A DNA stretch of 41,069 nt, taken from contig JAVKFF010000237.1 of assembly GCA_040226215.1 (NCBI GenBank), forward strand, positions 1 to 41,069. The letters run 5' to 3'. Under the pieces are notes generated by a model. It was not told the origin of the DNA. It searched no databases and worked only from the letters and a program-made list of their open reading frames with translations. The stretch comes from JAVKFF01 sp040226215. Lineage in GTDB: Bacteria; Pseudomonadota; Alphaproteobacteria; DSM-16000; Inquilinaceae. Position numbers and translations under genes: made by a program. This document shows, one piece after another, positions 17,728 to 26,717 of this stretch; position 1 is the stretch's first letter; every line of letters starts with the position of its first letter.

Positions 17728-18621
17728 ATGCACAAGAAGGTCACCTTCCAGAACAATCTTCTGCCCTACCTTCTGGTGGCGCCGCAGATCGTCATAACGG
17801 TCCTGTTCTTCCTGTGGCCGGCGGCCGAGGCGATCTGGGGCTCGTTCTACCGTGTGACCAACGTCTTCACCGGCGCGGCGCGCTGGGTCTGGCTGGAGAA
17901 TTTCGAGCGCCTGTTCGCCGACGACCTCTACTGGCACTCGATCCAGGTCACCCTGCTGTTCAGCCTGACCGTGGCCTTCATCGCCATGGCGGTGGCGCTC
18001 CTCCTGGCGGTCATGGCCGACCGGGTGATCAAGGCGGCGACCGCCTACCGCACGCTGCTGATCTGGCCCTACGCCGTGGCGCCGGCGATCGCCGGCATCG
18101 TCTTCCTCCTGATGTTCCAGCCCACCGTCGGCGTGGTCGCCTACTGGTTCGGCGCGCTGGGCATCGAGTGGAACTTCCGCACCAATGGCGACCAGGCCTT
18201 CCTGCTGACCGCCGTGGCCGCCGCCTGGCGCCAGATATCCTACAACTTCCTGTTCTTCCTGGCCGGGCTGCAGTCGATTCCGCGCAGCCTGATCGAGGCC
18301 GCCGCGATCGACGGCGCCGGGCCGCAGCGGCGCTTCTGGACCATCGTCTTCCCGCTGCTCTCGCCCACCACGTTCTTCCTGCTGGTGATCAACATCGTCT
18401 ACGCCTTCTTCGAGACCTTCGGCATCATCCACGCCGTCACCCAGGGCGGTCCGGGTTCGCCGGGCGCGACGAACACGCTGGTCTACAACGTCTTCTCCGA
18501 CTGCTGCGAAGGCTCGCCCGATCTCGGCTCCTCCTCGGCCCAGTCGGTGGTGCTTATGCTCATCGTCATCTGCCTGACGGTGGTCCAGTTCCGCTTCATC
18601 GAACGCCGCGTGCACTACTAG
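17728..18621 (+). CDS. ugpA: ugp-type ABC permease A
   Basis: A 297-residue inner-membrane permease with six hydrophobic helices, starting MHKKVTFQNNLLPYLLVAPQ at 17728. The ABC-contact EAA motif reads EAAAIDGAGPQRRFWTIVFP near residue 191, which couples to UgpC. The proximal sequence GGPGSPGATNTLVYNVF matches the UgpA family. A longer reading from 17470 overlaps ugpB and contains no family sequence. It forms a heterodimer with UgpE, 15 nt downstream. The ribosome site is weak, which fits lower expression than ugpB. Confidence 0.94.
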   Translation: MHKKVTFQNNLLPYLLVAPQIVITVLFFLWPAAEAIWGSFYRVTNVFTGAARWVWLENFERLFADDLYWHSIQVTLLFSLTVAFIAMAVALLLAVMADRVIKAATAYRTLLIWPYAVAPAIAGIVFLLMFQPTVGVVAYWFGALGIEWNFRTNGDQAFLLTAVAAAWRQISYNFLFFLAGLQSIPRSLIEAAAIDGAGPQRRFWTIVFPLLSPTTFFLLVINIVYAFFETFGIIHAVTQGGPGSPGATNTLVYNVFSDCCEGSPDLGSSSAQSVVLMLIVICLTVVQFRFIERRVHY

Positions 18622-18636
18622 GAAAGGGTCGGGCAG

Positions 18637-19479
18637 ATGGTCGAAAACCGCCGCTGGCTGACCGTCTTCAGCCATGTCATCCTGCTGCTGGGCGTGCTGA
18701 TCGTGGTGTTCCCGGTCTGGGTCACCTTCGTCGGCTCGACGCATTCGCTGCCCGAGATCCGTTCGGCGCCGATGTCGCTGATCCCCGGCTCGTCGCTGCT
18801 GGAGAACTACGCCGAGGCGTTGAGCACGGGCGGGCGCACCTCCGGGGCGACGCCGGTCGCCGACATGCTGATCAACTCCACGGTGATGGCGCTGGCGATC
18901 GCCATCGGCAAGATCGTCATCTCGATCGTCAGCGCCTTCGCCATCGTCTACTTCCGCTTCCCCTTCCGGATGCTGTTCTTCTGGATGATCTTCGTCACCC
19001 TGATGCTGCCGGTGGAGGTGCGCATCCTGCCCACCTTCGAGGTCGTGGCGGGGCTGGGCCTGCTCGACACCTATGCCGGGCTGACCATCCCGATCATCGC
19101 CTCGGCGACGGCGACCTTCCTGTTCCGGCAGTTCTTCCTGACCATCCCGGACGAGCTGACCGAGGCGGCGCGCATCGACGGCGCCGGGCCGATCCGCTTC
19201 TTCATCGACATCGTGCTGCCGCTCAGCCGCACCAACATCGCGGCGCTCTTCGTCATCCTCTTCATCTATGGCTGGAACCAGTATCTCTGGCCGCTGCTGA
19301 TCACCGACGATCTGCAGACGATCGTGGTCGGCATCCGCCGCCTGCTGACCGTCGGCGAGACCGAGGTGCAGTGGAACATCGTCATGGCGACCGCCATCCT
19401 GGCCATCCTGCCGCCGGTGGTGGTGGTGCTGGCCATGCAGCGCTGGTTCGTCAAGGGCCTGGTCGATTCGGAGAAGTAA
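18637..19479 (+). CDS. ugpE: ugp-type ABC permease E
   Basis: A 280-residue permease with six predicted helices. The EAA loop is EAARIDGAGPIRFFIDIVLP near residue 185. The C-terminal WNQYLWPLLITDDLQTIVVG is typical of UgpE. An AGGAAAGGGTCGGG sequence precedes the ATG. Spacing is 15 nt from ugpA and 5 nt to ugpC, so the three are one translational unit. Together with UgpA it forms the channel for glycerol-3-phosphate import across the inner membrane. Confidence 0.95.
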   Translation: MVENRRWLTVFSHVILLLGVLIVVFPVWVTFVGSTHSLPEIRSAPMSLIPGSSLLENYAEALSTGGRTSGATPVADMLINSTVMALAIAIGKIVISIVSAFAIVYFRFPFRMLFFWMIFVTLMLPVEVRILPTFEVVAGLGLLDTYAGLTIPIIASATATFLFRQFFLTIPDELTEAARIDGAGPIRFFIDIVLPLSRTNIAALFVILFIYGWNQYLWPLLITDDLQTIVVGIRRLLTVGETEVQWNIVMATAILAILPPVVVVLAMQRWFVKGLVDSEK

Positions 19480-19484
19480 AGGCA

Positions 19485-20591
<1,107 letters not shown>

Positions 20592-20908
20592 CCCGCAACT
20601 GCCGCCGGGGCACGGGGCCGGCGCCGGGCATGGCAGGGTTGACCACGCCGTCGCGCGAAGGGGCCGGGCATTCGTGCTACGCCTCGGCCCCATGAGTTTC
20701 GCATCCCCTCTTGCCCGGCAAGGCATTCCCGGCAGGCCGGACAATGAGTCCGGCCTTGTCGACGGCCCGTCAGGTGGCCCGACACGCCACCGGACAACGG
20801 CCGGGACTCGCCCCGCGACACCGTCCGGACAACTCCTGAAACCATCGGGAGATCACGCCGACGGCTCGCCGCGAGATTCAGGTTGAAACCGTTGCCTGCT
20901 CTGGACTC
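20592..20908. other. intergenic region between ugpC and DMT gene
   Basis: A 317-nt region without a supportable gene. It holds two inverted repeats, the terminator-like hairpin at 20734-20756 and a smaller GGTGGC/GCCACC stem (20773-20791). A 70-codon plus-strand reading (20674-20886) lacks a ribosome site and family features. The promoter for the DMT gene must lie here or just downstream but is not evident. Confidence 0.5.
20734..20756 (+). terminator. candidate terminator hairpin downstream of ugpC
   Basis: AGGCCGGAC (20734-20742) and GTCCGGCCT (20748-20756) form a perfect 9-bp stem with a 5-nt loop AATGA. Only a short TTG follows, so intrinsic termination is plausible but not certain. It lies about 140 nt after the ugpC stop. 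Confidence 0.5.
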
Positions 20909-21943
20909 ATGAAGGGAAATCCCGCTCTCCCCGGAACGGCGACAGACTCGGAAGGCGTGTCCGGGACACCGGCCCCGACCAGTGCCCCGGGAGCAGGCCG
21001 TCCCGCCAGCCCGCCGCTGCTGCCGCTTGTCCTGCTTCTGGTCCTCGGCCTGTTCTGGGGTGCGGGTTTCAACATGGCGAAGCTGGCGAGCCAGAACGGC
21101 GTCGCGCCGATCGGCTACGCCATGTGGCAGAGCCTGCCCTCTGGGCTGATCGTGCTGGCCTTCATCATGGCCCGCGGCGGCCGCCTGCCGACCGGCCGGC
21201 GCTACCTTCTGTTCTACGCCTTCGCCGGCATCGCCGGCATCGCCATCCCCAACATGATCGCCTATGGCGTGATCGCCCACATCCCGGTCGGCGTCTGGGG
21301 CGTGATCATCAACCTGGCGCCGCTGTTCACCTATCTGGCGGCCTTGACCCTGGGGGCGGAGCGCATCCACCCGCTACGCGCCTCGGGCGTGGTGATCGGC
21401 CTCATCGGCGTGATGCTGCTGGTGCTGCCCGATTCCAGCCTGCCCGATGCCGGCATGGTGGCCTGGGTGCTGCTCGGCGTGCTGACGCCACTGATCTACG
21501 GCATCACCAATGTGCTGAACGCGCGCTGGCGCCCGGTCGGCGGGCGGCCGCTGGAATTCGCCTGCGGCATGCTGCTGGCCTCCGGCCTGTTCCTGCTGCC
21601 GGCCAGCCTGCTCAGCGGCCAGTTCTACCTGCCCGATCCCGCCAATCTGACGCCGGGCGACCTGGCGATCGCCATCCAGGTCTCGACCACCTGCGTGGCC
21701 TATGTGATCTACTACATGATCATCGCGCTCGCCGGGCCGGTCTTCGTCGGCTTCGTGGGCTATCTGGTGACGCTGAACGCGCTGATCGGCGGCATGGTGC
21801 TGTTCGGCGAGCGGCATTCCGACTGGCTGTTCGCCGCCATGGCGCTGATCTTCACCGGCATGGCCATGGTCAACTTCGCCGGTCGCCGCCAGGCCCGGGC
21901 GGCGATGCGCGCTGCAAAACCCGCGGACGAATCCAAGGACTGA
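20909..21943 (+). CDS. DMT family (EamA) transporter
   Basis: A 344-residue membrane protein. The first ~35 residues are hydrophilic and Pro/Ala/Gly-rich, then about ten helices in two EamA repeats begin at PLLPLVLLLVLGLFWGAGFN. GVWGVIINLAPLFTYLAALT ends repeat 1, and ALIGGMVLFGERHSDWLFAA is in repeat 2. It is not closely similar to the two DMT genes at 9.2-11.2 kb. The stop lies 4 nt before the VOC gene, so they are co-transcribed. No ribosome site is obvious at 20909 and a later start is possible. Substrate unknown. Confidence 0.88.
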   Translation: MKGNPALPGTATDSEGVSGTPAPTSAPGAGRPASPPLLPLVLLLVLGLFWGAGFNMAKLASQNGVAPIGYAMWQSLPSGLIVLAFIMARGGRLPTGRRYLLFYAFAGIAGIAIPNMIAYGVIAHIPVGVWGVIINLAPLFTYLAALTLGAERIHPLRASGVVIGLIGVMLLVLPDSSLPDAGMVAWVLLGVLTPLIYGITNVLNARWRPVGGRPLEFACGMLLASGLFLLPASLLSGQFYLPDPANLTPGDLAIAIQVSTTCVAYVIYYMIIALAGPVFVGFVGYLVTLNALIGGMVLFGERHSDWLFAAMALIFTGMAMVNFAGRRQARAAMRAAKPADESKD

Positions 21944-21947
21944 TCCG

Positions 21948-22358
21948 ATGCCCGCCTTCCATCTCGCCTTTCCCGTTTCCGACCTCGAGGCCACGCGCGG
22001 TTTCTATGCCGGGCTGCTGGGCTGCCCCACCGGCCGCGAATCCGCGCGCTGGATCGATTTCGACTTCTGGGGCCACCAGATCACCGCGCACCTCGTCGAC
22101 CAGGACGATGCCGTTTCCACCAACCCGGTCGACGGCGACCAGGTTCCGGCGCGGCATTTCGGCGTCATTCTGGCCTGGGCGGACTGGCAGGCGCTGGCCG
22201 ACAAGCTGACGGCGGCCAAGGCCGACTTCCTGATCCAGCCCCGGGTGCGCTTCAAGGGCGAGGCGGGCGAGCAGGCCACCATGTTCGTGCGCGACCCCAG
22301 CGGCAACGCGCTGGAGTTCAAGTCCTTCCAGGACATGGGCCAGGTCTTCGCCCGCTGA
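21948..22358 (+). CDS. VOC family (glyoxalase/bleomycin resistance fold) protein
   Basis: A 136-residue protein with the two beta-alpha-beta-beta-beta modules of the vicinal oxygen chelate fold. FHLAFPVSDLEATRGFYAGL opens module 1. RHFGVILAWADWQALADKL and MFVRDPSGNALEFKSFQD form module 2, with likely metal ligands His5, His in RHFG and Glu in LEFK. The family includes dioxygenases, glyoxalases and resistance proteins; which one this is cannot be told. It is 4 nt after the DMT gene and may act on the same metabolite. Confidence 0.9.
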   Translation: MPAFHLAFPVSDLEATRGFYAGLLGCPTGRESARWIDFDFWGHQITAHLVDQDDAVSTNPVDGDQVPARHFGVILAWADWQALADKLTAAKADFLIQPRVRFKGEAGEQATMFVRDPSGNALEFKSFQDMGQVFAR

Positions 22359-22393
22359 TCCCTGGGCCCGCTGACCGCCGGCCCGGCTAGCAC

Positions 22394-23062
22394 CTACCAG
22401 AGGCGCTCGCGGATCGACTGCTCGCTCATGCGCTCGGACTCCTCGGGGTCGAGGCCGCCGATCTGATCGGCCAGCATGCGGCCCATGCTGGGCAGTGCCG
22501 CGCGCTCGACCTGGGCGTCGGCCTCCCACAGCCGGCCGCGGATCAGCGCCTTGGCGCAGTGGAGATAGGCTTCCTCCACATGGACGGCGAGCACGGCGAC
22601 GGCGTCACGGCCCTTCGCCGCCAGAAGGCGCCGCCAGTCGGGGTCGGTGCTGATCTCCGCCCGGCCGTTGACCCTGAGCGTCTCGGCCACGCCGGGCACG
22701 AAGAACAGCAGGCCCACCCGGCCGCTCTCCAGGATGTTGCGATAGCTGTCCGTGCGGTTGTTGCCCAGCCGGTCGGGCACCAGCAGCGTGCGCCCGTCAT
22801 GCACCTTGACGAAGCCCGGCTCGTCCCCCTTGGGCGAGGCATCGGCCCGGCCCCTTGCGTCGGCCGTGGCCATCACCAGGAAAGGCGACAGCGCGATGAA
22901 GGCCGCCATGTGCCGGTCCACGTGGTCGAGCACCTTGCGCTCCGCCCGCCAGGAGACCGGTCCGTAGTGCGCGGCCAGGGCGTCGGCGTCGGCGACCCGG
23001 TGCGGCCGCTCCCCGCCGCCGCCAGCCGCTGCCGTGTCAGCCACGACTGTGTCAGCCGCCAC
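22394..23062 (-). CDS. FMN-binding PPOX-type (pyridoxamine 5'-phosphate oxidase-like) protein
   Basis: About 222 residues. The split-barrel flavin fold is seen in HMAAFIALSPFLVMATADAR, GEPGFVKVHDGR-like and LLVPDRLGNNRTDSYRNIL, which match the MSMEG_1061-type PPOX proteins. SGRVGLLFFVPGVAETLRVN is the next strand pair. The start is uncertain: no ATG is available at the family's N-terminus, and I use the GTG at 23062, just after the upstream TGA at 23068; the GTG at 23044 is an alternative. It probably binds FMN or F420-like cofactor and acts in the cytosol on an unknown substrate. It is the last gene of a minus-strand run. Confidence 0.82.
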   Translation of the reverse strand: MAADTVVADTAAAGGGGERPHRVADADALAAHYGPVSWRAERKVLDHVDRHMAAFIALSPFLVMATADARGRADASPKGDEPGFVKVHDGRTLLVPDRLGNNRTDSYRNILESGRVGLLFFVPGVAETLRVNGRAEISTDPDWRRLLAAKGRDAVAVLAVHVEEAYLHCAKALIRGRLWEADAQVERAALPSMGRMLADQIGGLDPEESERMSEQSIRERLW

Positions 23063-23067
23063 CCGTG

Positions 23068-23835
23068 TCAGCCGCCGCTGGGTCGCCGCGTGGGCAGGAT
23101 GACATTGGGCGCCGCCGCGGTATCGACCGGCTGCGCGGCGTCCCCATCCGCCGGGGTCGCGGCCGGTTCGGCCGTGTTCACCGGCGTGGCGTCCGGCATC
23201 GCGTCGGGCGTGCTGGCGGCGTTGACCGGCATCGTGCCGCCCCGCGAGGCGACGATCTGCTCCAGCGGCGGCTCGCTGTCGCACAGCGGATAGTTCTCGC
23301 CATACTCCACCATCGCCTGGGTGAGATAGCGGTCGAGTTCGCTCTGGTCGAAATCGGTGGCGGTCTCGAACTGGGTGCGGCGGGCGGCGCAGTAGCGGCC
23401 GGGCGAGACGTTGATCACCGTCTGCGATTCCTGGTTCGCCATCTCGGTGATGTAGGTATCGAACAGCCGCGCCCGGCTGCCGCCGAGATAGCGGCCGAGG
23501 AAGTTGCCCAGCGTCTCCTGGCCGTTGCGGATGGACGGCGCGTGCACGGTGGTGAAATTGACGTAGTCGATGAAGGCCTGGTCGCCGCCATAGGCCGACT
23601 GGCAGGTCAGGCTGGAGACCATGACCTCGTTGCGCAGGCGGATCATCAGGTCCGCCTCCATCTCCTCCTGGGTCACGCAGGCGCCGGGCGGATGGGCGAG
23701 CTCGAAATAGTCGTCGAAGATCGGCGGGAACAGGCCGGCCAGGGGATCGACCCGCGGCGGTGGCGGTGGCGGCGGCGGTTCCGCGCAGGAAGCAACGAGG
23801 ACAGTGGTGAAGAACAGGCCGGCAAGACGCCTCAT
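23068..23835 (-). CDS. hypothetical lipoprotein with proline-rich linker
   Basis: A 255-residue protein with signal peptide MRRLAGLFFTTVLVASC, lipobox VASC, so a lipid anchor on Cys17 is predicted. Eight prolines follow (EPPPPPPPPR), a flexible linker. The central domain (about 35-185) has four cysteines, in GACVTQ, LTCQSA, RYCAAR and PLCDSE, which could form two disulfides. The C-terminal ~60 residues are low-complexity Ala/Pro/Thr. I recognise no family. It lies 76 nt after the winged-helix gene and 5 nt before the likely PPOX start. Confidence 0.8.
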   Translation of the reverse strand: MRRLAGLFFTTVLVASCAEPPPPPPPPRVDPLAGLFPPIFDDYFELAHPPGACVTQEEMEADLMIRLRNEVMVSSLTCQSAYGGDQAFIDYVNFTTVHAPSIRNGQETLGNFLGRYLGGSRARLFDTYITEMANQESQTVINVSPGRYCAARRTQFETATDFDQSELDRYLTQAMVEYGENYPLCDSEPPLEQIVASRGGTMPVNAASTPDAMPDATPVNTAEPAATPADGDAAQPVDTAAAPNVILPTRRPSGG

Positions 23836-23911
23836 GGCGGAGTTCCCGATGCAGCGAATCGACAGGGGACGAAATCGTCAGAAGCGCTTGTATCAGAAAG
23901 AAATGCCGCGG

Positions 23912-24202
23912 TCAGGCACCTTGTTGGCCCGTGCCGCGGCTTTGAGCGGATGTGACAATCGGTGTGGCCAGATCGATCTCCAGCGCCTCCCGGCCAAGCC
24001 CGGTCAGGCGCCAGCCGCCGCCGTGTTCAGCCACCAGATCCGCCGCGCCCAGCTCCCTGAGCGAGGCGCGGGCGCGGTAGAGCGGCAGGCCGGTCCCAGC
24101 CGCCAGGTCGCCCGGGGTGATGCCCTTGGTCGCACCCGCCAGATGGCCGAGAACCGCGCGGGCGATGGCGGTCAGCGTGCCGTCGGGATTGATGCAGGCC
24201 AA
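23912..24202 (-). CDS. small winged-helix DNA-binding-like protein
   Basis: A 96-residue protein. LTAIARAVLGHLAGATKGITPGDLAAGTGLPLYRARASLRELGAADL reads as helix, turn, recognition helix and wing of a MarR/ArsR-like winged helix. No ATG is available at the right place. The start is TTG at 24202, 2 nt after the peroxiredoxin stop, with GGGAGG 7 nt upstream of the TTG. It has no sensor domain or Cys pair and may be a local regulator or a protein-binding winged helix. Coupling to the peroxiredoxin gene suggests a link to oxidative stress, by context only. Confidence 0.72.
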   Translation of the reverse strand: MACINPDGTLTAIARAVLGHLAGATKGITPGDLAAGTGLPLYRARASLRELGAADLVAEHGGGWRLTGLGREALEIDLATPIVTSAQSRGTGQQGA

Positions 24203-24204
24203 AC

Positions 24205-24918
24205 TCAGACCTCCCGGTCGTCGCCAGGACGGACAACCGGCCCGTCGACAGGTCCTTCCACCAGATCGTCAAGCGGCCCGTCCGGGGGGGCGGGCGTGAC
24301 GGTATACCAGAAAGGCGTGCCGCCGCCGCCCCGCGCGGCGGCGTCCTCGGCCGTGCGCGGGGTGGGCAGGATGACGTCTCCGCCAGGCCGCCAGTTCGCG
24401 GGCGTGGCCACCTGGTGGCGGTCCGTGGTGATCAGCGCGCGCACCACGCGCACGATTTCCTCCACGTTCCGCCCGGTGGTCAGCGGGTAGTAGATCATCG
24501 CCCGGACGATGCCGCCGGGATCGATGAAGAAGACGCAGCGGCTGGTCTCCGTCCCGCTGTCGCCGGGCATGATCATGCCATAGGCCTGGGCGACGCGACG
24601 GTCGTGATCGGCGATCACCGGGAACGGGATCGCCTGACCGAATTCCCGCTCTATGGCGTCGAGCCAGGCGAGATGGGCGTGGATCGAGTCGATCGACAGG
24701 CCCAGCAGTTCCACCCCCTCCGCCCGCAGCGCCGGCGCCACCCGCGCCAGCTCGACGAACTCCGTCGTGCACACGGGCGTGAAGTCGGCCGGATGGGAGA
24801 ACAGGATCACCCAGCCGCCGCGGAAGTCGGCCAGCCGCAGCCGGCCATGCGTGGTCTCGGCCTCGAATTCGGGCGCCGGGGTGCCCAGGCGGGGCAGGGC
24901 CGGTGTCACCCCGTTCAT
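24205..24918 (-). CDS. peroxiredoxin, 1-Cys/Prx6 type
   Basis: A 237-residue thioredoxin-fold peroxidase. The active site is HPADFTPVCTTEF (about 42-54) with the PxxxTxxC motif and peroxidatic Cys. The Prx6-type C-terminal arm is present, with TTDRHQVATPANWRPGGDV. A resolving Cys in the usual 2-Cys position is not apparent; another Cys occurs in SRCVFF. It reduces H2O2 and organic hydroperoxides in the cytosol. The final ~25 residues (PPDGPLDDLVEGPVDGP) are an acidic Pro-rich extension beyond most Prx6 proteins. Its ATG overlaps the TGA of the short secreted gene (ATGA) and the winged-helix TTG follows 2 nt after its stop. Confidence 0.93.
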   Translation of the reverse strand: MNGVTPALPRLGTPAPEFEAETTHGRLRLADFRGGWVILFSHPADFTPVCTTEFVELARVAPALRAEGVELLGLSIDSIHAHLAWLDAIEREFGQAIPFPVIADHDRRVAQAYGMIMPGDSGTETSRCVFFIDPGGIVRAMIYYPLTTGRNVEEIVRVVRALITTDRHQVATPANWRPGGDVILPTPRTAEDAAARGGGGTPFWYTVTPAPPDGPLDDLVEGPVDGPVVRPGDDREV

Positions 24919-25157
24919 CGCAGCCCCATAAAGCCGAGCTCGCGCGTCATGTAGCCCTGGATGAAACCGCGATAGATCATGCTCTCCGGCACCTCCTCCG
25001 ATGACATGTCGCGCTCGACGACCAGCATGACGACCGGCAGCATGGCGAGAATCTCTTCCGGGGAGCCGGTGCGGTCCTGCGCCGGTGCGGCGCCCTGCCA
25101 ACCGAGCAGAAGGACCATGATAGCCAGAACTGGCAGGCGATCGGGACGACATCTCAT
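24915..25157 (-). CDS. internally deleted paralogue of the secreted family (80 aa)
   Basis: An 80-residue secreted protein. Signal peptide MRCRPDRLPVLAIMVLLLGW, cleavage near PAQ. The mature part is only about 50 residues. DRTGSPEEILAMLP matches the N-terminus of the 25276 protein (ERTSGLRDLLAHFP). It is followed at once by VVMLVVERDMSSEEVPESMI, which matches the C-terminus of both full paralogues (VAVLAIERDMAGIEDMPYNL). About 290 residues of the family are missing, in frame. I use the ATG at 25157 because GGAGGA lies 6 nt upstream; an ATG at 25163 is too close to it. The stop overlaps the peroxiredoxin ATG. Function unknown. Confidence 0.72.
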   Translation of the reverse strand: MRCRPDRLPVLAIMVLLLGWQGAAPAQDRTGSPEEILAMLPVVMLVVERDMSSEEVPESMIYRGFIQGYMTRELGFMGLR

Positions 25158-25275
25158 GCGCATTCCTCCCGGGTCGGCGTCAGCGGTGATGCGGGGTCTA
25201 TTGCTAGCGCAGGACAGGGGTGTGGGAAACCGCCGATGACCGGTGCGGCGCCGTTGTCTGGCGGTCGCTAAGGCT

Positions 25276-26430
25276 TCATGGGTGCCCGAAGACCGGCAAC
25301 TCACCGCTGATCATACCAGTGTAGAAAGCGCGATAGGCGAGGTTGTAGACGGTGTCGGCATCCCCGGTCATCTCCCGCTCGATCGAGATCACCACGACCG
25401 CTTGGTCCGCGCCGTCGCCGGTGACATGGATCTCGGGCATGCCGCTTTCGCTGAGGGAGGGATGAAAGCCGTACAGGGTGGTGTCGCTCCAGACGGTCTC
25501 GATCGCCGCCGCCGCCTCGCCGGCCGTCTTGGCGTCGGCGTAGACGAAGGCGGCGAGGGCGGTATCGACCGCGCCGGTCGACAGGTCAGCGAACAGCCCC
25601 AGCTCCCAGGCCGGGATGCCCACACCCGGAATCGGCGCGCCATCGCGCATTTCGGCCGGTTGCTGCTCGGTCAGAAAGGCGACGTTTACCAGCCGACCCT
25701 CACCATGGCGGGGGTCGTCGACCACGGCGAGCAGGGCCAGGACGGCCGGAAGCTCGAGCGCCGAGCGATCCACGCCGCCCGTCACCGCCTCGATCCGGGG
25801 CCAGGCAGGGGAATAGGCGAGCAGGGGCTCCAGCAGCGCGACGCGGGACGACCGGCCGAGATGCCCGCCGAAGGGATTGCGCGGATCGCGGTCAGCGAGG
25901 TTCATCCGGTAGTCCTCCTCAATGTACCAGAGAACGTTCCAATCGCCGCGCTGCTCCGGTGTGTAGCCGGTCGTCCGCAGGGCGCCGGCGATGGCGTCGA
26001 AATCGGCCGACTCGGCCATCTCAATTATCGCCAGCTGGTCGGGCGGCGCGGCGTAGGAGAGTGATTGGGCGATGTCGCGCGGCAGGAAGCCGACGATTTC
26101 CGTCCACTCTCCGCTGAAACCGAAGGACATGCCCTGCACCATGTCATAGGGCAGCCCCATGGAGCGCATGTAGGGCGCCACGAACCGGTCGTCGCCGAAC
26201 ATCGCCTCCGCCAGGGTCTCGGCATCGCGCGACACGCCGATCCTGGCGGCCTGAAGGTCGGAGTAGAGGATGTCGGCCCATTCCTCGGACTCCATGATTT
26301 CGGCCGGAAAGTGGGCCAGCAGGTCGCGCAGTCCGGACGTGCGCTCCTGAGCCTGCGCGGGTGAACAGGCAAGGGCGGCGGCCAGCGTCAGGGCGAGGAG
26401 GCCCGGAAGCCGATGGGGGGTCGATCGCAT
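25276..26430 (-). CDS. secreted protein of unknown function, full paralogue 1
   Basis: A 384-residue exported protein. Signal peptide MRSTPHRLPGLLALTLAAAL, cleavage near AQAQ. The mature sequence is soluble and acidic, with no lipobox and no membrane anchor. Blocks shared with the 26718 protein are EWADILYSDL, YMRSMGLPYDM, IVGFLPRDIAQSL, NPFGGHLGRSSRVAL, AYSPAWPRIEAVTGG, GLFADLSTG and a C-terminal IEREMTGDADTVYNLAYRAF. The alignment is collinear over the whole length. A GGAG sits 8 nt before the ATG at 26430. No enzymatic motif is recognised. A periplasmic location is likely. Confidence 0.88.
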   Translation of the reverse strand: MRSTPHRLPGLLALTLAAALACSPAQAQERTSGLRDLLAHFPAEIMESEEWADILYSDLQAARIGVSRDAETLAEAMFGDDRFVAPYMRSMGLPYDMVQGMSFGFSGEWTEIVGFLPRDIAQSLSYAAPPDQLAIIEMAESADFDAIAGALRTTGYTPEQRGDWNVLWYIEEDYRMNLADRDPRNPFGGHLGRSSRVALLEPLLAYSPAWPRIEAVTGGVDRSALELPAVLALLAVVDDPRHGEGRLVNVAFLTEQQPAEMRDGAPIPGVGIPAWELGLFADLSTGAVDTALAAFVYADAKTAGEAAAAIETVWSDTTLYGFHPSLSESGMPEIHVTGDGADQAVVVISIEREMTGDADTVYNLAYRAFYTGMISGELPVFGHP

Positions 26431-26474
26431 TGGTGTTCTCCGTCGGTCGGATTGAAAGGGCGTGAGACGCCGCT

Positions 26475-26687
26475 CGGCGGTGGGCGAACACCGGCCGGTC
26501 CACGCGGGCTGTCCACCGAACCGAAAGCGCAATGGCATGGTGTGGACGAGGTCGGTCCGCCCGGTCATGTCCCACTCGATCGTCAGTACCTCAACCGCCT
26601 CATCCATCACGAAGACCGAGGCCACGCCGCTCTCGCGGTGAGCAGCGCGGGCGCGGCGGCGGGGACGGCGGCCAGAGGCAGTCTCAT
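26475..26687 (-). pseudogene. decayed fourth copy of the secreted family
   Basis: Between the two full paralogues a minus-strand ATG at 26687 encodes a signal-like MRLPLAAVPAAAPALLTARA, but that frame ends after 26 codons. One nucleotide out of phase, the sequence continues VMDEAVEVLTIEWDMTGRTD then LVHTMPLRFRF. This matches the family C-terminus (VVVISIEREMTGDADTVYNL). The second frame has no stop of its own and runs into the downstream gene. It therefore looks like a short, internally deleted copy that has frameshifted and lost its stop. Confidence 0.55.
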
Positions 26688-26717
26688 GCGGGGGCATCCC
26701 GTCCGATTGGCGCAGCT

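Noticed and set aside
20674..20886. 70-codon plus-strand frame between ugpC and the DMT gene
   Set aside because: No ribosome site, no signal or domain, and it spans two inverted repeats.
24919..25152. N-terminal extension of the peroxiredoxin
   Set aside because: It would lie inside the short secreted gene; the ATG at 24918 gives a normal Prx6 N-terminus and an ATGA overlap.
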